Shown: positions 35,448 to 44,044 of the stretch, piece after piece
Numbering within the stretch: the stretch's first letter is position 1
How the letters are laid out: every line of letters starts with the position of its first letter
DNA from: JALCRY01 sp050946575
Lineage (GTDB): Bacteria; Bacillota; Clostridia; Peptostreptococcales; Anaerovoracaceae
Direction: 5' to 3'
Assembly: GCA_050946575.1 (NCBI GenBank)
Contig: JBMNVB010000002.1
Coordinates: 62,001 to 126,000, forward strand
DNA: 64,000 nt
Made by a program: the position numbers and the translations under genes
Notes under the pieces: generated by a model
What the model was told of the DNA's origin: nothing
Seen by the model: only the letters and a program-made list of their open reading frames with translations
Database searches by the model: none

Positions 35448-36410
35448 ATGAAAAGGATCGCAGTACTTTCAAGCGGCGGCGATGCGCCGGGCATGAACGC
35501 GGCGCTGCGAGCCGTGGTCAGGACAGCAAACACATACGGGATCGAGACAGTAGGTGTCATGAGGGGCTACGAAGGTCTGATAGAAGGAGACTTCAAGCTT
35601 CTGAAAAACGATTCCGTCGGAGATATCATCCAGTACGGCGGTACGATACTGAAGACGGCGAGGAGCGAACGCTTCAAATCATATTTCGGTCAGGACGAGG
35701 CCGTGCAGCAGCTGCATGATTTTGACATCGACGCGCTGGTGGTCTGCGGCGGGGACGGGAGTTTCCGCGGAGCCGCCGATCTGACGGCAAAGGGCATTAC
35801 ATGCATGTGCATACCGTGCACGATAGATAATGACCAGGGCTATACGGATTTCACAGTGGGCTTCGATACCGCGGTAAACACCGTGCTCGACGCGATAAGC
35901 AAGATCAGAGACACTGCTTCCGCTCATGACAGGACGACTGTCGTCGAGGTCATGGGACGGAACTGCGGTGATATCGCGCTGTACTCCGGAGTCACGGGAG
36001 GCGCTGATTTCATTCTGATCCCGGAGGTGAAGCCGGATATCGAAGCTATCGTAAAGAAGACGAAAGAAGGGCTCGCGAGAGGGAAGAGGCACAGCATCAT
36101 TATCAAGGCCGAGGGCGTGAATGTTTCGGTAGACGATCTCTGCGCTATCCTCTCGGAACGCACGGATCAGGAAGTGCGCTCCGTCACTCTCGCGTATCTC
36201 CAGAGAGGCGGATCCCCGACAGCGAGAGACCGCTGGCTCGCGACGATGTTCGGAAGCCGCGCGGTCGAACTGATCGCGGAGGACAGTCCGAGCAGGGCGA
36301 TAGGCATCAGCAGGGGAGAGATAATCGACATGCCGATAACCGATGCCGTGAAAATAAAGAGAGAAGCTGATCTTGACATGCTGACTCTGATCGACGACCT
36401 TTCGAAATGA
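35448..36410 (+). CDS. pfkA: 6-phosphofructokinase (ATP-dependent)
   Basis: A 320-residue PfkA converting fructose 6-phosphate to fructose 1,6-bisphosphate in glycolysis. It has SSGGDAPGMNAALRAVVR at the N-terminus, GGDGSFRGA in the ATP site (GGDGS rather than GGDDT points to ATP), PCTIDND with the catalytic Asp, and RGGSPTARDRWLA. AGGAGG overlaps the end of dnaE. The dnaE-pfkA arrangement is common in Firmicutes. Confidence 0.97.
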   Translation: MKRIAVLSSGGDAPGMNAALRAVVRTANTYGIETVGVMRGYEGLIEGDFKLLKNDSVGDIIQYGGTILKTARSERFKSYFGQDEAVQQLHDFDIDALVVCGGDGSFRGAADLTAKGITCMCIPCTIDNDQGYTDFTVGFDTAVNTVLDAISKIRDTASAHDRTTVVEVMGRNCGDIALYSGVTGGADFILIPEVKPDIEAIVKKTKEGLARGKRHSIIIKAEGVNVSVDDLCAILSERTDQEVRSVTLAYLQRGGSPTARDRWLATMFGSRAVELIAEDSPSRAIGISRGEIIDMPITDAVKIKREADLDMLTLIDDLSK

Positions 36411-36413
36411 TAT

Positions 36414-37681
36414 ATGGACAGATTCAGCGATAAGGTAAAAAGGAATTTCAACGAGATCAAAGAGCTGGTCATCGGCCTGGTCAAATGGCTCTTTATCGCG
36501 ACCATCCTCGGGATGCTCGGCGGAGCCATGGGCGTTGTTTTCGTGTACTCGATAAACATTTCCGACAGCATGTTTGAGACGCACAGGTGGTTTATATATC
36601 TGCTGCCCGTCGGCGGTCTTGCCATAGCGGCATGTACAATTTTGCCGGTATAAAAACGTCCAAGGGCGTGAGCGGCGTGCTCGAGGAAGTCCGCCAGGAA
36701 GACGAGGTGTCACCGGCGTATATACCGATCATATTCGCAAGTTCAGTGATCACGCATCTGTTCGGCGGTTCCGCCGGCAGAGAGGGAGCGGCGCTGCAGC
36801 TAGGCTCCTGCATCGGCGAGGAGATGGGCCGTCTGTTCATGATGGACAGCAGCGATATGTCTATCATGGTCCTGAGCGGCGCGGCTTCGGTGTTCGCGTC
36901 GCTGTTCTGCACGCCTCTTACCGCTACGATCTTCGCGATGGAAGTAGTGAGCGTGGGTGTAATGTATTACGGCGCGCTGCTTCCGTGTCTGGTGTCATCG
37001 CTGGTCGCGTATACCATCGCCCGGATGGCCGGGCTGTCGGCCTCGCAGTGGGCCGTCGTGACGATACCGGGCCTTGATGTATACATAGCGTTCAAGGTCG
37101 CTCTTCTCGGGCTTCTGTGCGCCGGACTCGCGATAGTTATCGTGCTCGCGTTCAAGCACCTGGGGATATATGTCAGAAAGCGGATAAAGAACAGGTATCT
37201 CATGCTCGCGGCCGGCGGTGTGCTCATGATACTGCTCACACTCGCGTTCCCGTCCGGCAATTACAACGGTTCGGGCATTGATGTGATAACGGGAGCACTG
37301 AAAGGCGACGCGCAGTGGTACGATTTTCTCATAAAGCTCCTATTCACGGGGATATGCCTGGGATTCGGATACAAGGGCGGGGAGATCATTCCCGTGATGT
37401 TCATCGGCGCGACGTTCGGATGCGTGTTCGGGCCGCTGATCGGACTCGACCCCGGATTCGCGGCGGCGATCTGCCTTGTCGCGACATTCTGCGGGACAGT
37501 GAACTGCCCGGTGGCGTCGATCATATTGGGTATTGAATTTTTCGGCGGAAGCGGTATTATATATTACGCTACAGCCTGCGCGATCAGTTTCCTGATGAGC
37601 GGCTATTACGGGCTGTACGGCTCGCAGAAGATACTGTACAGCAAGACCACTGCCAAATTCATTAACAGAAGGGCCCACTGA
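36414..37681 (+). pseudogene. CLC family anion channel/transporter gene with a frameshift (possibly CLC-F type)
   Basis: The first frame (36414-36653) encodes the opening helices and ends ...LLPVGGLAIAAC plus a few out-of-frame residues before a stop. The protein continues in another frame from about 36636 as YNFAGIKTSKGVSGVLEEV through to 37681. Joining the frames gives a complete CLC protein of about 415 residues. Downstream are GGSAGREGAALQLG (selectivity region; the GREG-A/T form is known from fluoride-type CLCs) and GYKGGEIIPVMFIGATFG. A single missing pyrimidine in a TGY codon near 36635 explains the break. It may be a real inactivation, an assembly error or, least likely, programmed shifting. 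The start has no clear ribosome site. Confidence 0.85.
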
Positions 37682-37697
37682 GGTCTGTGAGGTTAAT

Positions 37698-38426
37698 ATG
37701 TATATTGAGTTGGATAATGTTGAAATGTTCTATGAGAAAAGGGGAAGCGGCGATCCGCTGATCCTTCTCCACGGCAATGCGCAGAGCCATGCTGTGTTCG
37801 ATGAGGCTGTAGAAGTGCTGGAGAAACATTTCACTTGCTATGCGCCGGATTCGAGAGGACACGGACAGACGAGATATCTTAACGCGACTGCGGAGCAGGC
37901 GGCCCGTGAACGGCGCGAACTGCAGGCGAAGCAGAAGAAGCAGGCTGTCAGGGGCGTTCTGAATTACGAGGATATGGCTGATGACATCATCCAGTTCATC
38001 GAAAAACTCGGTATAAAGAAACCCGTCATTTACGGGTTCAGTGACGGCGGGATCATCGCACTGATAGTCGCGGCGAAGAAGCCGGAGCTTCTCAAAAAAA
38101 TCATGGTAAGCAGCGTGAATGTGGAGCCGGACGGAATAAAGGACAGCGTGATGCGCGGACTCAGGATCCAGCATATGATCACGCGTTCGAAGAAAAAGAA
38201 ACTTCTGCTGGATCAGCCTCATATATCGCCCGATGAGATGCACAGGATACTCATACCCACTGTCGTGCTCGTCGGAGAATACGATCTCATAAAGCGTGAG
38301 CATCTTGATTATATCGTGAAGAATATCCCGAAATGCAGGCTCAAGGTGCTCAAGAACGAGACCCATACCAGTTATGTTATCCATAATTCGAAGATCGCCG
38401 ATATATTGATAGATTTCGCATCCTGA
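37698..38426 (+). CDS. Alpha/beta-fold hydrolase
   Basis: A 242-residue alpha/beta hydrolase. The oxyanion strand has LILLHGNAQSH. The nucleophile elbow is GFSDGG (Ser about residue 115), the acid is probably the Asp in VLVGEYDLIKREH, and the base is His in KNETHTSYV near the C-terminus. There is no signal peptide. The cap region is short and lysine-rich (RRELQAKQKKQ). The substrate is unknown. A GAGGT site precedes the ATG. Confidence 0.88.
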   Translation: MYIELDNVEMFYEKRGSGDPLILLHGNAQSHAVFDEAVEVLEKHFTCYAPDSRGHGQTRYLNATAEQAARERRELQAKQKKQAVRGVLNYEDMADDIIQFIEKLGIKKPVIYGFSDGGIIALIVAAKKPELLKKIMVSSVNVEPDGIKDSVMRGLRIQHMITRSKKKKLLLDQPHISPDEMHRILIPTVVLVGEYDLIKREHLDYIVKNIPKCRLKVLKNETHTSYVIHNSKIADILIDFAS

Positions 38427-38432
38427 TATAAA
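38424..38432 (+). promoter_or_regulatory. Extended -10 promoter directly ahead of dinB
   Basis: TGATATAAA overlaps the stop of the hydrolase gene and ends eight bases before the dinB ATG. With no ribosome site present, the dinB mRNA is predicted to have little or no leader. Confidence 0.55.
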
Positions 38433-38440
38433 ATCTTCAT

Positions 38441-39661
38441 ATGAGCGACAGAGTGATACTTCATTGCGATATGAACGGATTTTTCGCGTCGTGCGAGCAG
38501 CTCGCGCGGCCGGAACTCCGCGATGTGCCGATGGCGGTCGCGGGCGACCCCGAAAACCGCCACGGTATTATATTAGCAAAAAACGAGCTCGCGAAGAAGG
38601 CCGGGGTGGTGACGGCGGAGACGATCCAGTCTGCGCGCAGGAAATGCCCCGGGCTCGTCTGCGTTCCGTCGCACATGGAAAAGTACCAGTATTACAGCGG
38701 TCTGATAAATGAAATTTACAGGCGCTACACCGACATGGTGGAGCCGTTTTCGATAGATGAATCATGGCTCGACGTTACGGGAAGTCTCAGACTGTTCGGA
38801 TCGGGCAGGGAGATCGCCGACGACATACGAGAGACCGTAAAGCGCGAGCTCGGGCTGACGCTCTCAGCAGGCGTTTCTTTCAACAAGATATTCGCGAAGA
38901 TGGGCAGTGAATACAGAAAACCTGATGCGACGACTGTCATATCGCGGGAAAATTTCAGGGATATTCTGTGGCCGCTGCCGGCCGGCGACTTTTTCTTTGT
39001 CGGAAAGGCTACGGAGGCGAAGCTCGCTTCGGTCGGTATACACACGATAGGAGATATTGCCAGGGCGGAGGAGCAGACGCTTGCGAGCCTGCTGGGAAAG
39101 ACGGGATCCGACCTTTACAGGGCGGCGAACGGTCTTGAAGACAGCCCGGTCACATATGAATATGAGAAGCGGCAGATCAAGTCGGTGGGGCACGGGATAA
39201 CATTCAGGCGCGACCTGAGGACCGACGACGACATCAGGACCGCCGTAATAGGGATCTCAGACCGTCTCAGCGCGCGTCTGAGGCGGAATGAACTGAAGGC
39301 GGGCGGCGTGAAAGTCGAGATAAAGGATCCTGATTTCGCTGTGATCTCAAGGCAGAAACAGATAGATCCGCCTTCGGATCTTCCGGATGAGATAGCGCGG
39401 GCCGCGTTCGATATAATAAGTTCATGCTGGAGGAAGGGAGCGCCGATCAGGCTGCTCACTATTACAGGCATAAACCTGTGCGGCGCATCGGAACCGCGCC
39501 AGATCTCGATGTTCGACGAAGGAACAGAATCCCGTGAGCGCTCTGAGAACATGGCGAAGACAATGGACGAGATACGCGAAAAATTCGGCCGGGATTCCAT
39601 CTCGTTCGGGCGCGTTATAAATAATGACCTCGGGATAGGCGGAAAAAAGAAGGACGATTAG
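38441..39661 (+). CDS. dinB: DNA polymerase IV (Y family)
   Basis: A 406-residue translesion polymerase. The first metal-binding Asp is in HCDMNGFFASCEQ, the catalytic pair in FSIDESWLDVTGS (about residues 105-117), and an HhH thumb follows (TIGDIARAEEQTLASLLGKTG), then the little-finger domain. The C-terminal ISMFD-like segment (QISMFDEG) resembles a sliding-clamp binding motif. It starts at an ATG with no Shine-Dalgarno sequence next to a -10 element. I saw no LexA box upstream. Confidence 0.95.
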   Translation: MSDRVILHCDMNGFFASCEQLARPELRDVPMAVAGDPENRHGIILAKNELAKKAGVVTAETIQSARRKCPGLVCVPSHMEKYQYYSGLINEIYRRYTDMVEPFSIDESWLDVTGSLRLFGSGREIADDIRETVKRELGLTLSAGVSFNKIFAKMGSEYRKPDATTVISRENFRDILWPLPAGDFFFVGKATEAKLASVGIHTIGDIARAEEQTLASLLGKTGSDLYRAANGLEDSPVTYEYEKRQIKSVGHGITFRRDLRTDDDIRTAVIGISDRLSARLRRNELKAGGVKVEIKDPDFAVISRQKQIDPPSDLPDEIARAAFDIISSCWRKGAPIRLLTITGINLCGASEPRQISMFDEGTESRERSENMAKTMDEIREKFGRDSISFGRVINNDLGIGGKKKDD

Positions 39662-39670
39662 GAGACACCA

Positions 39671-40831
39671 ATGCACGATATCTGTATCATAGGCGCGGGG
39701 GCGTCGGGGCTGACGGCTGCCGTCAGCGCCGCACGCGCCGGTGCCGGGAAAGATATAACTGTGATAGAGAAGAACAGTTCAGCTGGACGGAAAGTGCTCG
39801 CGACCGGTGCGGGGCGCTGCAATCTTACTAACGCGCAGGCTGACGGGATGAAAGAAGTCCTGGCGTTTTTCAGCAGCATCGGAATTGCAGTGAAATCTAC
39901 TGAGGAAGGACTTTTCTATCCGATGTCCGAACGCGCGGAGGATGTCGTGAGAGCGCTCGAAGGCGAGGCGGGGAGCGCCGGCGTCTCATTCATTCTCGGA
40001 GCCGAAGTGACAGGCGTAAGGCACGAAGATGCATTTGAGATCGATCTCGGCGGAAGCGTCATCCGAGCGGAGAAACTGATAATCGCGGCCGGAGGCAAGG
40101 CTGCGCCTCAGTACGGGACGACCGGCGACAGCTACAGGTTCGCCAGGAGCCTCGGCCACAGCGTGAATAAGGTGTTCCCGGTCCTCACCGGACTGAAAAC
40201 GGCGGACGCCGTGAGATCTCTCAAAGGCGTGAGAGTCAGGGCCGGATGCACTCTGAAGCGGGACGGAGCTGCGGCTGCGGAAGAACACGGGGAAGTGCAG
40301 TTCGGAGAAGGATATGTTTCCGGCATCTGCGTAATGAATCTTTCCCGTGAACTTAAATACGGACAGGGAATGCGGGAAAAATACGAACTTGTTCTGGATC
40401 TTCTGCCGGGAATGGATGAAGAGCGTGTAAAAGCGGCGCTAATGCACAGATCCGGCATTCTCTGGATGAAGTCGGGTGACATACTGAATTCAATAATCCC
40501 GTCGAAACTCGCATCAGAGGTAATAAGGCGGGCCGGCATCGATCCGGAAATCCCGGCTGCGGACATTAGTGAAAGTGAAATATCCGCTGCCGCGCATTGC
40601 CTGAAAGGATTCACACTTTCCGTAAGCGGCGCTCAGGGCTGGAAAAATGCGCAGTGCACTGCGGGAGGCGTTCCGAAGGAAGAAATCGATCCGGATACGA
40701 TGGAATCGCGGATAATTCCGGGGCTCTATTTCACCGGCGAGGCGCTCGACTATGCCGGGCCGTGCGGCGGATTCAATCTGAACAATGCCTGGCTCACAGG
40801 CTTAAAGGCGGGCAGGGCGGCTGCGAAATGA
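39671..40831 (+). CDS. HI0933/BaiN-family flavoprotein (NAD(P)/FAD oxidoreductase)
   Basis: A 386-residue FAD protein of the HI0933-like family. It has the N-terminal dinucleotide motif IIGAGASGLTAAVSAARAG, the family block VIEKNSSAGRKVLATGAGRCNLTN, AAGGKAAPQYGTTGDSY and the closing GGFNLNNAWLTGLKAGRAAA. BaiN from bile-acid-metabolising clostridia belongs to the group, but most members have no proven reaction. The stop overlaps the next flavoprotein start (ATGA), so the pair is co-translated. Confidence 0.9.
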   Translation: MHDICIIGAGASGLTAAVSAARAGAGKDITVIEKNSSAGRKVLATGAGRCNLTNAQADGMKEVLAFFSSIGIAVKSTEEGLFYPMSERAEDVVRALEGEAGSAGVSFILGAEVTGVRHEDAFEIDLGGSVIRAEKLIIAAGGKAAPQYGTTGDSYRFARSLGHSVNKVFPVLTGLKTADAVRSLKGVRVRAGCTLKRDGAAAAEEHGEVQFGEGYVSGICVMNLSRELKYGQGMREKYELVLDLLPGMDEERVKAALMHRSGILWMKSGDILNSIIPSKLASEVIRRAGIDPEIPAADISESEISAAAHCLKGFTLSVSGAQGWKNAQCTAGGVPKEEIDPDTMESRIIPGLYFTGEALDYAGPCGGFNLNNAWLTGLKAGRAAAK

Positions 40832-42348
40832 ACAGATACAGGATACATCAGATAAAACTGCGTCCGGGAGAGCCGGAGTCGCATATACCGGATAAAATCA
40901 AGGAAAAAACGGGCAGGAACGTCCGTATCCGCGATATCAGGATCGTAAAAAGATCGATAGACGCCAGGAATAAGCCTGACGTCAGAGTCGTGTATTCCGT
41001 TGATTTTTCAACGGACGCCTCATGCCCGGGACTCAGCGCTCCGCCGGACTCATTATACGAATATCCGTTCAAAGATGCGTTTGACGGAAAGGACGCTCCC
41101 AGGCCAGTAATAATCGGATTCGGCCCGTGCGGAATGTTCTGCGGGCTCGCGCTTTCGGCCATGGGGCTGAGACCTGTGATAATAGAGCGCGGCCGGGATG
41201 TCGCTCAGCGTGTCCGTGATGTTGACGCCTTCAGAACCGGGCGCATACTCGATCCGGAATCGAATGTACAGTTCGGCGAAGGCGGCGCCGGTACGTTCTC
41301 TGACGGGAAACTCACGACGGGAATAAAGGATATACGCGTCGGAAAGGTACTCCGGGAATTCGTCGACGCGGGAGCCGACAGTTCTATCCTTATCGACGCG
41401 AAGCCTCATATCGGTACAGACGTTCTGAGGCGGATTCTCGTAAATATACGTAAAAAAATTATTGTAAATGGCGGGGAAATACATTTCGGAGAACGCCTGG
41501 AATCGCTGAAAATCAGGGGCGGAGAGGTGACCGGCGTGAATACTTCGGAAGGAGAGTACAGCGCCGGGTCTGTCGTTCTCGCTATCGGGCACAGCGCGCG
41601 GGATACTGTGGAAATGCTTTATGACAGCGGCATCGATATAGTCCAGAAGCCGTTTTCTATTGGAGCAAGGATACAGCATCCTCAGAAAATGATAGACGAG
41701 GCCCAGTACGGAGACGCATCGCTCGCTCAGATTCTCGGACCGGCCGTATATAAACTCAGCCACAGATGCGAATGCGGACGGGGAGTCTACACGTTCTGCA
41801 TGTGTCCCGGCGGCGAGGTGATCACTGCGTCGAGCGAGCCGTCCGGTGTTGTCACGAACGGGATGAGCTTCAGCGACCGCGGCGGCAGTTTCGCTAACAG
41901 CGGACTGCTGTGCGATGTAAGGACTGCGGATTTCGGTTCTGACCATCCGCTTGCCGGCATAGAGTTCCAGAGAAAATATGAAAGGGCCGCGTTCGAGCTC
42001 GGCGGCGGGGATTATACAGCTCCGTCATCAGCTCTTGCGGACTTCGCAAAATCCGACGCGGCGGAATGTCTTCCCGATTTCGCGGTCTCATGCATTGATG
42101 AGGCTCTTCCGTATCTCGGGAGGAAACTCAGCGGGTTCGATTCGCCGGACGCTCTCATGACATCTGTGGAATCGCGCAGCAGTTCCCCTGTACGGATACT
42201 GCGCGGAAGGGACATGATGTGCGCGGTGAAGGGCGTGTACCCCTGCGGAGAAGGCGCCGGATACGCGGGCGGAATTGTGTCATCCGCGGTCGACGGGATA
42301 AAGGCCGCCGAAAAAATAGCGGAACGGACTGAAAAAATAATGAGATGA
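40828..42348 (+). CDS. FAD-dependent dehydrogenase, COG2509 family
   Basis: A 506-residue flavoprotein. The N-terminal domain (about residues 1-85; IHQIKLRPGEPESHIPDKIKEK) precedes a dinucleotide-binding core VIIGFGPCGMFCGLALSAMG. NVQFGEGGAGTFSDGKLTT is the family signature, and GVYPCGEGAGYAGGIVSSAVDGIKAAE closes the FAD site. A CECGRGVYTFCMCPGGEV segment holds several Cys. The reaction is unknown. The start at 40828 overlaps the upstream stop. Confidence 0.9.
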   Translation: MNRYRIHQIKLRPGEPESHIPDKIKEKTGRNVRIRDIRIVKRSIDARNKPDVRVVYSVDFSTDASCPGLSAPPDSLYEYPFKDAFDGKDAPRPVIIGFGPCGMFCGLALSAMGLRPVIIERGRDVAQRVRDVDAFRTGRILDPESNVQFGEGGAGTFSDGKLTTGIKDIRVGKVLREFVDAGADSSILIDAKPHIGTDVLRRILVNIRKKIIVNGGEIHFGERLESLKIRGGEVTGVNTSEGEYSAGSVVLAIGHSARDTVEMLYDSGIDIVQKPFSIGARIQHPQKMIDEAQYGDASLAQILGPAVYKLSHRCECGRGVYTFCMCPGGEVITASSEPSGVVTNGMSFSDRGGSFANSGLLCDVRTADFGSDHPLAGIEFQRKYERAAFELGGGDYTAPSSALADFAKSDAAECLPDFAVSCIDEALPYLGRKLSGFDSPDALMTSVESRSSSPVRILRGRDMMCAVKGVYPCGEGAGYAGGIVSSAVDGIKAAEKIAERTEKIMR

Positions 42349-42384
42349 CCGGCTTCTTTTTCCACATGTTTAATATGACAGAAC

Positions 42385-42417
42385 AGATGCCTCCTGATTT
42401 TTCAGGAGGCATCTTTG
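42385..42417. terminator. Hairpin between the flavoprotein pair and gpmI
   Basis: A perfect 13-bp stem (42385-42397 with 42402-42414) with a TTTT loop. The T-tract after it is short (TTTG), so its strength as a terminator is uncertain, but it separates convergent genes. Confidence 0.65.
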
Positions 42418-42440
42418 AATAATTCTTGACTGATATCTTA

Positions 42441-43961
42441 TTATTTTTCGAGAAGGCTTCTTCCGGTCATTTCCTGCGGTTTATCCAGCCCCATCATGTC
42501 AAGGAGCGTCGGAGCGAGATCCGCAAGCCTTCCGCCTTCCCTGAGCGGCAGCGGATCGTCCGAGATATTCACGAGCGGCACCGGATTCGTCGAATGCTTC
42601 GTGACGGGATTCCCGTCTTTGTCCAGCATGACGTCCGCATTTCCGTGATCGGCCGTGAGCAGTATCTGCCCGCCGCACTCCAGGATGACGTCCTTTATTT
42701 CATTCACGCATACATCAAGCGCTTCTATCGCCTTTATCGCTGCTTCCATGACGCCGGTGTGCCCGACCATGTCCGCATTCGCGAAATTCAGGATGATCAG
42801 GTCGTATTTTCCTGTCTTTATCTGTTCTATGACCTTATCTTTCACTATATACGCGCTCATCTCCGGCTGAAGGTCGTACGTGGCGACTTTCGGAGACGGT
42901 ATGAGGATGCGGTCTTCGTTCTTATTGGGCTTTTCGACCCCGCCGTTGAAGAAGAACGTGACATGCGCGTATTTTTCCGTCTCGGCAATGCGCAGCTGAT
43001 GAAGTCCGAGGGAACTTGCATATTCCCCGAGTGTGTTCTTTACGTGCTCGGGAGGGAATGCCACATGGACGTTTTTCAGAGTCGCATCGTATTCTGTCAT
43101 CGTGACATAATAAAGATCCTGTATTTTCTCTCCGCGGTCGAATCCGTCAAAATCGTCCTCCGTGAACTCTCTTGTGATCTCACGCGCGCGGTCCGGCCTG
43201 AAATTGAACATTATTATCGAATCCCCGGCCGAGACTTTCGTGTGATCGCCGACCACTGTCGGTTTTACGAACTCATCGTTCTCGTCCCTTGAATAGGCCA
43301 TTTCGAGCGCCTGCTTCGCCGTATCCGCGTGATATCCCTGTTCATCGGTCAATGAGTCGTATGCGAGCTTTTCGCGGTCCCAGCGGTTGTCTCTGTCCAT
43401 CGCGTAATATCTTCCGGATATCATAGTTATCCTGCCGACGCCGGTGTCTTTCATATGCTGCTCGAGCTGCTCAATGTACGGGAGCGCGGACCGGGGAGGA
43501 ACATCTCTTCCGTCCAGTATCGCATTTACGCGTACATCCTTCACGCCTTTCCGCTTTGCCATATCTATAAGCGCCAGAAGATGGCCGATATGGCTGTGCA
43601 CGCCTCCGTCCGACAGCAGTCCGGTGAGGTGGAGAGCCGAGCCGTTCCCGATCACATGATCCATGGCTTCGTTCAGTACCGGGTTGCTGAAAAATGAACC
43701 GTCATCTATGGCACGCGATATCCTCGTGAGATCCTGATATACGATCCTGCCCGCGCCGATATTCAGATGTCCGACCTCGGAATTCCCCATCTGACCGGCC
43801 GGCAGCCCGACATCTTCGCCGCTCGCCATGATCTGTGCATGCGGATATTCTTTGAATATCCTGTCGAGATGAGGTGTATCGGCCTGAGCGATCGCGTTCC
43901 CGTATGTTTCCCTGTTCACACCGAATCCGTCAAGTATCATCAGCATTGTCGGTCTTTTCAT
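42441..43961 (-). CDS. gpmI: 2,3-bisphosphoglycerate-independent phosphoglycerate mutase
   Basis: A 506-residue alkaline-phosphatase-superfamily enzyme that interconverts 3- and 2-phosphoglycerate using two Mn2+ ions. It has the N-terminal metal Asp in MLILDGFGVN, the phosphoserine in GQMGNSEVGHLNIGAGR (Ser about 62), the DGRDVPPRSA block and the C-terminal LTADHGNADVM with HSTNPVPL ligands. Length is typical. It is not in a gap-pgk-tpi cluster here. AGGATGAC precedes the ATG. Confidence 0.97.
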   Translation of the reverse strand: MKRPTMLMILDGFGVNRETYGNAIAQADTPHLDRIFKEYPHAQIMASGEDVGLPAGQMGNSEVGHLNIGAGRIVYQDLTRISRAIDDGSFFSNPVLNEAMDHVIGNGSALHLTGLLSDGGVHSHIGHLLALIDMAKRKGVKDVRVNAILDGRDVPPRSALPYIEQLEQHMKDTGVGRITMISGRYYAMDRDNRWDREKLAYDSLTDEQGYHADTAKQALEMAYSRDENDEFVKPTVVGDHTKVSAGDSIIMFNFRPDRAREITREFTEDDFDGFDRGEKIQDLYYVTMTEYDATLKNVHVAFPPEHVKNTLGEYASSLGLHQLRIAETEKYAHVTFFFNGGVEKPNKNEDRILIPSPKVATYDLQPEMSAYIVKDKVIEQIKTGKYDLIILNFANADMVGHTGVMEAAIKAIEALDVCVNEIKDVILECGGQILLTADHGNADVMLDKDGNPVTKHSTNPVPLVNISDDPLPLREGGRLADLAPTLLDMMGLDKPQEMTGRSLLEK

Positions 43962-44012
43962 TATTTGTCATCCTTTCCCGCGGAGCGCAGCGTTTCTTTA
44001 ATCATCTCCGCA

Positions 44013-44021
44013 TGATATAAT
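44013..44021 (+). promoter_or_regulatory. Extended -10 promoter of addA
   Basis: TGATATAAT, 23 bases before the addA ATG, with the ribosome site CGGAGGG between them at 44034-44040. Confidence 0.65.
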
Positions 44022-44044
44022 TATACACGATTACGGAGGGAAAT

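Noticed and set aside
36414..37681. Programmed ribosomal frameshifting in the CLC gene
   Set aside because: There is no slippery heptamer or stimulatory stem-loop at the shift, and CLC genes are not known to use it. A mutation or assembly error is simpler.
42385..42417. Insertion-sequence end or repeat element
   Set aside because: The hairpin is a single copy between convergent genes and fits a transcription terminator better.
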